Shown one piece after another: positions 55,425 to 64,000 of a stretch of DNA of 64,000 bases. This stretch comes from RYN-133 sp963785425. GTDB lineage: Bacteria > Actinomycetota > Actinomycetes > Mycobacteriales > Jatrophihabitantaceae. A program made the translations under genes and the position numbers. The stretch covers positions 1,007,727 through 1,071,726 of the forward strand of contig CAWAVG010000002.1 of assembly GCA_963785425.1 (NCBI GenBank), in the 5' to 3' direction. Under the pieces are notes generated by a model. It was not told the DNA's origin. It was given only the letters and a program-made list of their open reading frames with translations, and did not search any database. The stretch's first letter is position 1. Each line of letters starts with the position of its first letter.

Positions 55425-56404
55425 TCGCGGCCTCCACTTTCGTGCTCGAGCGCCGTACGGTACGCCTCGGCGAGCCGCTGTGGATCATGAAGGTCCGGAC
55501 TCGCGTCGGAGGCGAGCCTCGACAATATGAGACTTGCCCCGATGCTGCGCGTGAAGTCACCAAGATCTTTCTCGTCGACGACGGTATCGACGTCGGCAAT
55601 CACGGCGTCAATGCGCAATCCGCCGACCGGTTCGGCATGTTTACACAGCACCCGCAGCAGGTCCGTCGGTTCGTAACCTTCGGTCTCGCCCGGTTGCGGG
55701 ACGAGGTTGAGCGTCACGACCACGCGTGCGCGCGTCGTCGCGAGAGCGCGTCCGAGTTCGCGCAGCAACAGATGCGGGATGACGCTCGTGAACCACGAGC
55801 CGGGCCCGAGCACCACGAGGTCTGCCTCGCGCACCGCGTCGACGGCAGCAGCGCACGCGGGAGCTCCCGCCGGCAGCAGCTGCACCGAGCGCACCCGCCC
55901 GGGTGTTGCCGCGATGGACGACTGTCCGCGGATGCGTCGCGTGCGGTCCGGATCGAGCGGGTCGAAATGATCGGCCTCGGCGATGAGGTCGAGCGGGACG
56001 GGACTCATCGGCAGCACCCGTCCGACCGCGCCGACCAGCGCGCCGACGCGTGCCAGTGCCGCCACCGGATCGGGTTGCTCGCCGTCGAGCAGCCCGGTGA
56101 GGACGAGGTTGCCGACCGGATGGCCCGCGAGCACCCCTGAGCCTCCGAGGCGGTGCTGCAACAGCGTGGCCCAATCCTGGTGGACGGGGTCGTCGCCGGC
56201 CAGCGCCGCCAGCGCCATGCGCAGGTCGCCCGGCGGAAGGACCGGCAATTCGTGCCGGATGCGGCCGGACGAGCCGCCGTCGTCGGCGACCGTGACGACG
56301 GCGGTGAGGTCGTCGGTGACGCGGCGCAGGGCGCTGAGGCTGGCGTGCAGGCCGTGGCCGCCGCCGAGCGCGACGACGCTCGGGCCGGTCGTGGGGCTAC
56401 TCAA
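55415..56404 (-). CDS. yvcK: Gluconeogenesis factor YvcK/CofD-like (UDP-sugar binding)
   Basis: About 329 residues. VVALGGGHGLHASLSALR is the nucleotide-binding start, followed by VTVADDGGSSGRIR, LPPGDLRMALAALA and LVVLGPGSWFTSVIPHLL. YvcK proteins bind UDP-sugars and control cell-wall carbon flow. A TTG at 56404 overlapping rapZ by 8 bases is the most natural start; the open frame reaches 56440. Confidence 0.92.
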   Translation of the reverse strand: MSSPTTGPSVVALGGGHGLHASLSALRRVTDDLTAVVTVADDGGSSGRIRHELPVLPPGDLRMALAALAGDDPVHQDWATLLQHRLGGSGVLAGHPVGNLVLTGLLDGEQPDPVAALARVGALVGAVGRVLPMSPVPLDLIAEADHFDPLDPDRTRRIRGQSSIAATPGRVRSVQLLPAGAPACAAAVDAVREADLVVLGPGSWFTSVIPHLLLRELGRALATTRARVVVTLNLVPQPGETEGYEPTDLLRVLCKHAEPVGGLRIDAVIADVDTVVDEKDLGDFTRSIGASLILSRLASDASPDLHDPQRLAEAYRTALEHESGGREWR

Positions 56405-57347
56405 GACCGAGATCCCGGTGCGCGACCGTGGTCTGCACACCGTCGGACTCGAGCCGCTTCGCGAGTTCCTGCGCCATCACGACCGAGCGGTGCTTGCCGC
56501 CGGTGCAGCCGACCGCAAGCGTCAGATACCGCTTGCTCTCGCGCCGGTAGCCCGCACCGATGATGCGCAGGATCGCGGCGTACTGGTCGAGGAACGCGGT
56601 CGCGTCGTCCTGCGACAGCACGTAGTCGCGCACTTCCTGGTCGCGCCCGGTCTGCTCGCGCAGCTCGGGGATCCAGTACGGGTTGGGCAGGAACCGCACG
56701 TCGACCACGAGGTCCGCGTCGACCGGCAGGCCGTACTTGAACCCGAAAGACACGACGTTCGCGCGCAGGCTGGGCGCGGCGCCGAGCGGTCCGCCGGAGG
56801 CGAAGGAGTTCTCGATCAGGTGCCGCAGGTCGTGGACGGACCGCGTCGAGGTGTCGATGATCAGATCGGCGTCGTCACGCAGCGGGGCCAGCAGTTCACG
56901 TTCGGCCGCGATGCCGTCTACCAGCCGCCCGTCGCCTTGCAGCGGATGCTCGCGGCGCACGCTCTCGAAACGGCGCACCAGCACGTCGTCGGTCGCCTCG
57001 AGAAAGAGCACCCGCGGCCGCAGGCCGCCCTCGTCGAGCTCGCGGATGACGCCCACGAGGTCGGTCGAGAAGGCTCGGCTGCGCACGTCCATGACGACCG
57101 CCAGCCGGGTGACGGCGCCGTGAGTGCGGCTGCCGAGATCCATCAGCGTGGCGATCAGTTCGGCCGGGAGGTTGTCGACGACGTAGAAACCGAGGTCCTC
57201 GAAGCACTTGGCCGCGGTGCTGCGTCCCGCGCCGGACAGGCCGGTCACGATGACGGTGTCGAGTCCTCCCCGCCCCAGCGCCTCCGACGCGCCTGCGCCG
57301 CGGGGGGCGGGCTCTTCGCGCGAGCGCTCATCGCGTTCGTGGTTCAT
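56397..57347 (-). CDS. rapZ: RNase adapter / nucleotide-binding protein RapZ (YvcJ)
   Basis: 316 residues. Walker A appears as GLSGAGRST, with DNLPAELI and the C-terminal GCTGGKHRSVVMAQEL. In actinobacteria it accompanies yvcK and whiA; its target is less clear than in enterobacteria. The ATG at 57347 overlaps the uvrC stop (ATGA). Confidence 0.94.
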   Translation of the reverse strand: MNHERDERSREEPAPRGAGASEALGRGGLDTVIVTGLSGAGRSTAAKCFEDLGFYVVDNLPAELIATLMDLGSRTHGAVTRLAVVMDVRSRAFSTDLVGVIRELDEGGLRPRVLFLEATDDVLVRRFESVRREHPLQGDGRLVDGIAAERELLAPLRDDADLIIDTSTRSVHDLRHLIENSFASGGPLGAAPSLRANVVSFGFKYGLPVDADLVVDVRFLPNPYWIPELREQTGRDQEVRDYVLSQDDATAFLDQYAAILRIIGAGYRRESKRYLTLAVGCTGGKHRSVVMAQELAKRLESDGVQTTVAHRDLGLE

Positions 57348-59350
57348 TCCAGAACTTCTCCGGTCGTGACGTTGACTGCCGGGACGGCGGGCGTGCCGTC
57401 GTTCTCGTGCAGCGCCGCGACGATAGCCGTCGCGGTGGTCCTGCCGATGCCCGGCACCTCGGTGATGTCGTCGATCGATGCGGCCCGCAGCCGCTTGAGC
57501 GAGCCGAACCGGCGCAGCAACGCCTTGCGTCGGGTCTCGCCCAGACCCGGGATGCCGTCGAGAGCCGAGGTCGTCATCGATTTCGACCGCTTCTGGCGGT
57601 GGAAGGTGATCGCGAACCGGTGCGCCTCGTCCCGGACGCGTTGCAGCAGGTACAACCCCTCGGACGTGCGCGGCAGGATCGTCGGGTAGTGCTCTCCGGG
57701 CAACCAGACCTCCTCGAGGCGCTTGGCCAGCCCGACGAGCGCGATGTCGTCGATGCCCATGTCGTCGAGCACGGCTTGGGCCGCCGCGACCTGCGGCGCG
57801 CCGCCGTCGACGACGACGAGGTTCGGCGGGTAGGCGAACTTCTTGGGACGGCCGGTGGTCGGGTCGATCCCCGGCGGCACGTCGGGGCCGAGATCCTGCG
57901 CCTCGGCAGCCGGGTCCGAGTCGGCGTCCGCGCCCTGGTCGACCTGCTCGTCCAGGTAGCGCGCGAACCGGCGGCGGATCACCTCGGCGATCCAGTCGGT
58001 GTCGCCCGTCCCCTCTCGCATCGCGAAGCGGCGGTACTCGCTCTTGCGGGCGAGACCGTCCTCGAACACCACCATGGACGCAACCACGTTGGTGCCCTGC
58101 ACGTGGCTGATGTCGAAGCATTCGATGCGCAGCGGCGCGGTGTCGAGGCCGAGGGCCTCCTGCAGTTCGCCGAGGGCTCGCGACCGGGCCGTCAGGTCGG
58201 AGGCGCGCTTGAGCTTGTGCTGGTTGAGCGACTGGGAAGCGTTGCGGGCGACGGTCTCGGCGAGCGCGCGCTTGTCGCCGCGCTGCGGGACGCGGATGTT
58301 GACCCGCGAGCCGCGACGCTCGCCCAGCCACTCGCTCAGCGCCCCGTTGTCGTCGGGCAGCACCGGCACGAGGATCTCGCGCGGGATCTCGGAGCCGTCG
58401 TCGTCGGTGTCGCCGAACAGGCCGTAGAACTGGGTGAGGAACTGCTCGACCAGGTCGCCCGTCGTCATCTCGTCGAGCTTGTCGACGACCCAGCCCCGCT
58501 GGCCGCGCACGCGGCCGCCCCGCACGTGGAACACCTGCACCGCGGCCTCGAGATCGTCCTCGGCGAACGCGACGACGTCGGCGTCGGTGCCGTCGCCGAA
58601 CACCACGGCCTGCTTCTCCATGGCCCGCCTCAGCGCCTCGAGGTCGTCGCGGACGCGGGCGGCGAGCTCGAACTCCAGGTTGTCGCTCGCCTCGAGCATG
58701 CGCCGCTCGAGCCGCCGCACCATCGTGTCCGTCCGGCCGGCCATGAAGTCGCAGAAGTCGTCGACGATCTTGCGGTGCTCGTCGGCAGTGACCCGGCCGA
58801 CGCACGGTGCGCTGCACTTGCCGATGTAGCCGAGCAGGCACGGACGCCCGATCTGGCCGGCCCGCTTGAAGACGCCGGCGCTGCAGGTGCGCGCCGGGAA
58901 CACCCGCAGCAGCAGGTCGAGGGTCTCGCGAATCGCCCACGCGTGGCTGTACGGGCCGAAGTAGCGCACCCCCCTGCGCCGGGGTCCGCGCATGACCTGC
59001 AGCCGCGGGTACTGCTCGTACAGCGTGACGGCCAGGCTCGGGTAGGACTTGTCGTCGCGGTACTTGACGTTGAACCGCGGGTCGAACTCCTTGATCCAGT
59101 TGAACTCGAGCTGCAGCGCCTCGACCTCGGTCTTGACGACCGTCCACTCGACGCTCGCCGCGGTCGTGACCATCTGCCGCGTGCGCGGGTGCATGCCGCC
59201 GATGTCGGCGAAGTAGGAGTTCAGCCGCTGACGCAGGCTCTTCGCCTTGCCGACGTAGATGACGCGCCCGTGGCTGTCACGGAACTTGTAGACGCCCGGC
59301 TCGAGCGGGATCGTCCCCGGCGCGGGCCGGTAGCTGGACGGATCGGGCAC
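57344..59350 (-). CDS. uvrC: Excinuclease ABC subunit C
   Basis: 668 residues. GIY-YIG nuclease domain at the N-terminus (GVYKFRDSHGRVIYVGKAKSLRQR), a UVR domain near residue 200 (MVRRLERRMLEASDNLEFELAARVRD), the RNase-H-like 5' nuclease region (RIECFDISHVQG, LVVVDGGAPQ), and a C-terminal HhH tip (GIPGLGETRRKALLRRFGS). It makes both incisions in nucleotide excision repair. Intact and full length. Confidence 0.96.
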   Translation of the reverse strand: MPDPSSYRPAPGTIPLEPGVYKFRDSHGRVIYVGKAKSLRQRLNSYFADIGGMHPRTRQMVTTAASVEWTVVKTEVEALQLEFNWIKEFDPRFNVKYRDDKSYPSLAVTLYEQYPRLQVMRGPRRRGVRYFGPYSHAWAIRETLDLLLRVFPARTCSAGVFKRAGQIGRPCLLGYIGKCSAPCVGRVTADEHRKIVDDFCDFMAGRTDTMVRRLERRMLEASDNLEFELAARVRDDLEALRRAMEKQAVVFGDGTDADVVAFAEDDLEAAVQVFHVRGGRVRGQRGWVVDKLDEMTTGDLVEQFLTQFYGLFGDTDDDGSEIPREILVPVLPDDNGALSEWLGERRGSRVNIRVPQRGDKRALAETVARNASQSLNQHKLKRASDLTARSRALGELQEALGLDTAPLRIECFDISHVQGTNVVASMVVFEDGLARKSEYRRFAMREGTGDTDWIAEVIRRRFARYLDEQVDQGADADSDPAAEAQDLGPDVPPGIDPTTGRPKKFAYPPNLVVVDGGAPQVAAAQAVLDDMGIDDIALVGLAKRLEEVWLPGEHYPTILPRTSEGLYLLQRVRDEAHRFAITFHRQKRSKSMTTSALDGIPGLGETRRKALLRRFGSLKRLRAASIDDITEVPGIGRTTATAIVAALHENDGTPAVPAVNVTTGEVLE

Positions 59351-59363
59351 CCGTCCAGGTTAG

Positions 59364-60405
59364 TCAGCCGGTGTGACCGAAGACCGTTTCGTACTCGTCG
59401 ATCTCGGTCAGCAGTTCGCGCTTGCCGGGATCGTCGAGGAACGATGCGCGTACCGCGGCCCGCGCGAGCTCGGCGATGCCCGACTCGTCGAGGTTCAGCA
59501 GCTCGGCAGCGACCTCGTACTCGTGGGTGAGCGTCGTCGAGAACATCGGCGGGTCGTCGGAGTTGATCGTCACAGGCACGCCTGCCGCGACCAGCTGCGG
59601 CAGCGGGTGCTCGGCCAGCGACGGTACCGCCCGGGTGCAGACGTTCGAGGTCGGGCACACCTCGAGCGGGATCGCGTCGTCGCGGAGCCGGGCGAGCAGC
59701 TCGTCGTCGCGGACGGCGGCGATGCCGTGGCCGATGCGTTCGGCACCGAGCAGGTCGAGTGCCTCCCAGATCGACTCGGGGCCGGTCGACTCGCCGGCGT
59801 GCGGGACGCTGTGCAGCCCGGCCGCGCGCGCTGCCTTGAAATGGTCGGCGAACAGGCTGCGCGGCACGCCCAGCTCGGGACCGCCGAGCCCGAAGCTCAC
59901 CAGGCCGTCGGGACGCATCAGCAGGGCGATGTCGAGGGTGACGTCGCCGGCCTCGACGCCGGCCTCGCCGGGGATGTCGAAACACCAGCGCAGTTGCACC
60001 CCGTGGTCGTCGGCCGCGCGCCGCCGCGCGTCCTCGACGGCCTCGCAGAACGCCTGGGGCGGGATACCGCGCACGACTGACGAGTACGGCGTCAGGGTGA
60101 GCTCGGCGTAGCGGACGTTCTGTGCGGCGAGGTCGCGGGCGATGTCGTAGGTCAGCGTCCAGACGTCCTCGGCGTCGCGGACGAGATCGACGACCGAGAG
60201 GTACACGTCGATGAAGTGTGCGAAGTCGGTGAACGTGAAGTACTCGCGCCAGCTTGGCGGGGTCGGCCGGCACCGGCGTCGAGCCGTCGTGCCGGGCGGC
60301 CAGCTGGGCGACCGTGTGCGGTGACGCCGACCCGATGTGGTGCACGTGCAACTCGGCCTTGGGCAGCCCGGCGATGAACGAGGAATAGTCACTCACGAAC
60401 GGCAT
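59364..60405 (-). CDS. add: Adenosine deaminase, frameshift near 60,249
   Basis: About 346 residues expected. The N-terminus MPFVSDYSSF...LPKAELHVHHIGSA from the ATG at 60405 lies one frame from the rest (REYFTFTDFAHF onward). Removing one base from the GG at about 60,249 restores KLREYFTFTDF. Active-site features: HVH near residue 16, SVPHAGES with the catalytic Glu, ERIGHGIAAV and TINSDDPPMF with the metal Asp. Deaminates adenosine to inosine. It is the last actinobacterial gene before the composition break just upstream of its start. Confidence 0.9.
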
Positions 60406-60431
60406 TCTGCAGGGCTCGCTCGTGCAATGCG

Positions 60432-61554
60432 ATGACAAACCGTGGCTCACACGAGCCTATGAAATCGCGGCTCACGATTATCAAAATTGGATTCAGGACC
60501 CTCACCCTGGCGCCACCGGACTCTCACGTTATTACGATTTTGGAAAAGGCCCGGCGCCAGAAAGCGTGGGGCAAGACCGGTGTACACCGCAAAGTTGCCG
60601 CTTACTTCGCCATGCGTCCGGAGTATTAGGTCAGCTTTATTTGGTCCAGCAGAATGGCTCTGACGCAAGCGTCAACCGGAAACGCTGGATCGGCCGTATA
60701 CCATTCAAGTGTGCGATGTGGCGACCACGATGGAACATCCAGATTGTGAGACTGGTGGTGTAGTTCGATTGTCCGATGATTACTACACAGGCGACCGGAG
60801 TATGCGCGAGTCTGGCTTCGACATCTCTTTTCGTTTTGGTCCTTCCGGGGCCGCCGCCCCCCACCACTATGCTCCGGTTTGCCTGAATAGCCTTCTCTAT
60901 AAGACAGAAAAAGATCTGGAGGAAATCAGTCGAGAGCTTGGCAAGTCCGATGATGCTAGCCAGTGGAAGTTCCGAGCTGAGAAACGCAAGGGGCTTGATC
61001 AATCAATATTTGTGGGACGCGAAACGCAGTTTTATTTTTTCGATTACAACTTCGAGAGCGGAACAAGATCCACGTACGACTATGCGACCACGTTTTATCC
61101 GTTATGGGCTGGCTTGGCTACGCGCAGAGCAGGCGAAGGCCGTAGATCAGAATTTGAAAATATTTGAGCGCCCTGGCGGGTTGGTGACGAGCACTAAAAC
61201 GGCGGGCAATGGGACTCTCCTTATGGATGGGCGCCGCTAGAGTTGCTCGGAGTGGAGGGACTGCAGAAATTACGGCTTCAACGCAGGACGCCGACCCAGT
61301 TTCGTATAAGTTTCTTTCACCGTGGGAGCGGACTGAACGAGAGGGCACTATACGTGAGAAGTACGATGTAGTTACCCAGTCTTCCGAAGCCTACGCATGT
61401 CACTGCTGGATACAAAATGAATGTAGTAGGCTTCGGTTGGACTAACGCAGTATTTTTGCAATTCTTGAGCGAGATTCCACAAGCCGATGATGAAGCGGCT
61501 GGCTCAGAAGAAAAAGACGCACGAACAATCAGTATTTCAGCCAGAAGTAGGTGA
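60432..61554 (+). pseudogene. treA: GH37-type trehalase, 5'-truncated and multiply frameshifted
   Basis: Pieces in all three frames, in collinear order, fit a family 37 alpha,alpha-trehalase: PWLTRAYEIAAHDYQNWIQ, TGLSRYYDFG, then VAAYFAMRPEY, DYYTGDRSMRESGFDISFRFG, HHYAPVCLNSLLYKTEKDL, YDYATTFYPLWAGLA, NLKIFERPGGLVTST, GTIREKYDVV and finally VTAGYKMNVVGFGWTNAVFLQF, ending at TGA 61552-61554. The first 200 or more residues are missing because the sequence begins in mid-gene at the composition break. At least five indels are needed. Codon use is AT-richer than the preceding 60 kb and resembles Acidobacteria. Confidence 0.75.
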
Positions 61555-61695
61555 AAAAAACTTTGCTGGGCTAAGTTTCAAGGTTTTTTGTTTTCGTTGT
61601 CCTGTAACTGCTCGCCAATTTTAGTTCGCGTTCCGCATCTTCCGGCGCGACCTAAATCGCGATAAGTTTGCCCCAACAAATGGTGAGTGATGGAA

Positions 61696-62671
61696 TTATT
61701 CAGGATCCATGGCCTCGGCGCGTTGCAGTGCACGCGCGGCTAGTTCAAACTCCCCCTTTTTCTCAAGCACTTTTCCCATCAGGATGTAAGGACCCGTGGA
61801 CGTCGCATCAGCCAAATGGAGCGTTGTAGCAGGCGTTCCGCATCATCGAATTTCTGTATGCGCGAATATGCGTCAGCCAATTTGTAATATGCTGGCGCAT
61901 AGGCAGGATTATTGACGAGCTCCTTCTGCAGCTCGGAGATTGCTTCCGGAATACGCGAGTTTATAAAGATAGAGTTCGCCTAACAAAAAATGAACCAGCG
62001 GTAATTTATCGAGGATCGAGTGCCGCTGCTTTCTGGGCGTATTCTTCGGCTACCGGATCGAATTCCTGCCTCAACAACATTCGCGCCGTAAACAGATAGC
62101 TTGAAGCCGAATCTGCCGGCACATCAAACATCCGAGCAAAGGGCGTTCGAGCGTGCGGATAGTCCTTAGCTTGGATGTAACAGATGCCAAGGATGTAAGA
62201 AGCATCTACGTTCGCGAATGAATACCAAGTCTGAACTTTTTCGAGGTAGGGAATTGCTTCAGCAGGACGACCCGATAAGTAATTAGAAAGGCCGAGTCGT
62301 TGCACAGCCTCACGATCGTCAGGATTGGCCTGTGTGGCTTGCTTAAACTCTTCGGCAGCCTTCGGATAATTTCCTTTTTTATAGTATGCCGCTCCAAGTT
62401 CATGGTGCAGCCCTTCGATGTTTGGCTTCTGTGCCGCCAGCGCTTGCAACTGTTCCAATGCCTCGTCGTACTTGCCTTGCTGCATCAGACGATGAGCTTC
62501 TGTAAATAGAGAAGGTTCCGTCTTTGGAGAAGAGGGGTCGCCCGATTGTCCTGATTGTTGAGGCGACGGCGTTTGACTGAAAGCTGGAATTGATAACAGA
62601 CATATAGCGATCACCATAATTGAGGTAAGTTTCAGATTGGCATCGGGCATAGCTCTGTAAAAGCGTTGCAT
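61696..62671 (-). pseudogene. TPR-repeat exported protein, frameshifted
   Basis: The first 221 residues are continuous from 62671 to 62006: a signal sequence (MVIAICLLSIPAFSQ) and then TPR units such as GLHHELGAAYYKKGNYPKAAEEFKQA. The repeats continue in other frames downstream (YAPAYYKLADAYSRIQKFDDAE, then GPYILMGKVLEKKGEFELAARAL) to a TAA at 61696-61698, needing two or more indels. The SQTPSPQQ leader style is common in Acidobacteria. A protein-interaction scaffold of unknown role. Confidence 0.7.
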
Positions 62672-62719
62672 CGTGTATTGAGGAAAGCTGTCCTTCCACG
62701 TAGTCTAGTCTTTATCGTG

Positions 62720-64000
62720 ATGGCGTCGTCAACTGGACAAACCTGCAATTGGATATTGTCATTTTGTGCTGGATTGATTTTATCTGGCTTGTGATAGCCC
62801 AGTCGCACCCTTCGGCGACTAGCAGCGCAGCTTCTGCTGCCTACAGTGCGGGGGTTGCCGCAATGCAAACCGGGAACATGGAGCGGCGGGATGCCTTCGA
62901 AAAGGGATCAGCTGGACCCTAACAATGCAGATGCGCAGAACGCGCTGGGACAGCTACTACTCCAGCAGGCTGACGCGGAAGGCGCAATCACTCACTTCCG
63001 TATTGTGACAAAACTCAAGCCTAATTTAGCTATCGGACACGCCTACTTAGGAGAAGCACTCACCGCAAAAGGCGAAGTGGACGAAGCTAGCAGGCAATTG
63101 AGAATCGCGGTCCGGCTTGCTCCGAAGCAAGCGGAAGCCCACAGCGCTCTGGCTAGGGCACTAAGCAGTCAGAAAAAAAATGACGAAGCTCTCATAGAAG
63201 TGAAACAGGCGATTGCACTGGCTCCGAAGCGATCAGAGTTCCATGACGAATATGGATCGCTCTTAGCACAGAGGCAGCAATTCGATGAAGCTGAGACTGA
63301 ATTTCGCTCGGCTATCAGACTTGACCCCCAATATGAACCTGCGGAATTTCATCTTGGAGTGGCGCTTCAGAGCAAGGGACAAAGTGAAGACGCGCAAAAA
63401 GCTCTTGAGCAAGCAGTAAAACTCAATCCCGTAGGACGGAACAGCTCAGTACTATTTGGCGACTGTGCTTGAGAGCTCGGGAAAAATTGAGGAGGCACTA
63501 GCTGCCTATCAGCAGTCCGTTCGCTTGCAACCTGATTTTATTCCAGCTCAGACGCGTCTGGGATTATTGTTACAGAGGTCAGGCGATCCGGAAGGCGCTG
63601 CGACCGTCTTTTCCCGCGTCGCGTCGCTCAAGCCTAACGATCCTGAAGCGCACAACAATTTGGGACTCGTCCTGATGCAGCGCGGAGAAGGTGATCCTTC
63701 CATCAGGGAATTCGAGACCGCGCTCAAACTCAGCCCCGAAGATGCAGATATCCGAGGAAATCTCGGATTAGCGTATCTACAGAAATCCGATTTTGATGGC
63801 GCCATTCGTGAATTGCAGGCCGCTCTGAAAATGTCTCCTGGGAAAGCCGAATTTCATTATGACCTGGGAGTGGCCCTCAAACTCAACAACCATTTGCCCG
63901 AAGCCATTGCGGAATTCAAACAAGCAATACAACTCGATTCCAAATTGGCCGACGCCTATTACACTCTCGGTGTCACGCTATGGCAGCAAGGCGATTTTCC
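62720..64000 (+). pseudogene. TPR-repeat protein, frameshifted, 3' end outside window
   Basis: Divergent from the previous TPR gene. A hydrophobic leader from ATG 62720 (WILSFCAGLILSG), then AYSAGVAAMQTGNMERRDAF, is followed in another frame by a clean run of TPR units (NNADAQNALGQLLLQQADAEGA to about 63,440), and in a third frame by more units (PEAHNNLGLVLMQRGEGD) to the window end. At least three indels are needed. About ten TPR units are visible. Confidence 0.7.

Noticed and set aside
57407..59530. 707-residue open frame antisense to uvrC, and similar long antisense frames over acnA and zwf
   Set aside because: High GC codon bias opens antisense frames. These show low-complexity Arg/Ala/Val sequence with no family, and the sense genes are complete.

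Overview
The window is a high-GC actinobacterial chromosome segment (bases 1 to about 60,405) joined abruptly to about 3.6 kb of AT-richer DNA of a different character. The actinobacterial assignment rests on gene content seen directly: RbpA, WhiA, OpcA, SufR, actinobacterial-type aconitase, heme A synthase and protoheme farnesyltransferase, many GTG starts, and the order rbpA-secG-tpiA-pgk-gap / whiA-yvcK-rapZ-uvrC. The exact lineage cannot be fixed from the sequence alone. No rRNA, tRNA, CRISPR array, transposase or prophage was recognised.

Layout. 1-6.3 kb: a MoxR ATPase / DUF58 / VWA (BatA-like) module, moaA and an NlpC/P60 cell-wall hydrolase; moxR, the DUF58 gene and moaA carry single-base frameshifts. 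6.5-10.7 kb: a PAP2-type membrane phosphatase, aconitase behind a perfect palindrome, and a truncated AbiEi-like remnant. 10.8-16.8 kb: a xylose module (xylA, periplasmic binding protein, ATPase, permease, ROK repressor). 16.8-26.3 kb: an ABC exporter, enoyl-CoA hydratase, a small HTH protein, an ABC-F ATPase, a GlxA-type regulator divergent from an MFS transporter, a zinc metallopeptidase and a glutaryl-CoA-dehydrogenase-like flavoprotein. 26.7-32.9 kb: a complete SUF iron-sulfur operon sufR-B-D-C-S-U-T on the minus strand. 32.9-40.4 kb: an acyltransferase, an ABC transporter coupled to ctaA, small secreted or membrane proteins, DUF445, ATP-grasp and ctaB. 40.6-47.2 kb: the pentose phosphate operon tkt-tal-zwf-opcA-pgl. 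47.2-49.7 kb: a protein with a Coq4-like metal motif and an MFS transporter. 49.7-53.5 kb: rbpA, secG and lower glycolysis tpiA-pgk-gap. 54.4-60.4 kb: whiA, yvcK, rapZ, uvrC and add.

The genes link sugar uptake (xylose) to the pentose phosphate pathway and lower glycolysis, with Fe-S assembly and heme A synthesis serving respiration and aconitase. From about 60,430 the DNA encodes a GH37 trehalase that begins in mid-gene and two divergent TPR proteins with acidobacterium-like sequence style. All three are broken by many frameshifts. A metagenomic assembly chimera is the simplest reading.

Non-coding structure worth noting: a dispersed palindromic repeat built on CACCAGCGGGGAAA, two 12-bp tandem repeats (one coding), several long hairpins, and perfect palindromes upstream of aconitase and gap. 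I found no convincing new multi-gene system. The most informative anomalies are the chimeric junction, the frameshift clusters, the strand-skew inversion inside xylA and the Coq4-like protein.
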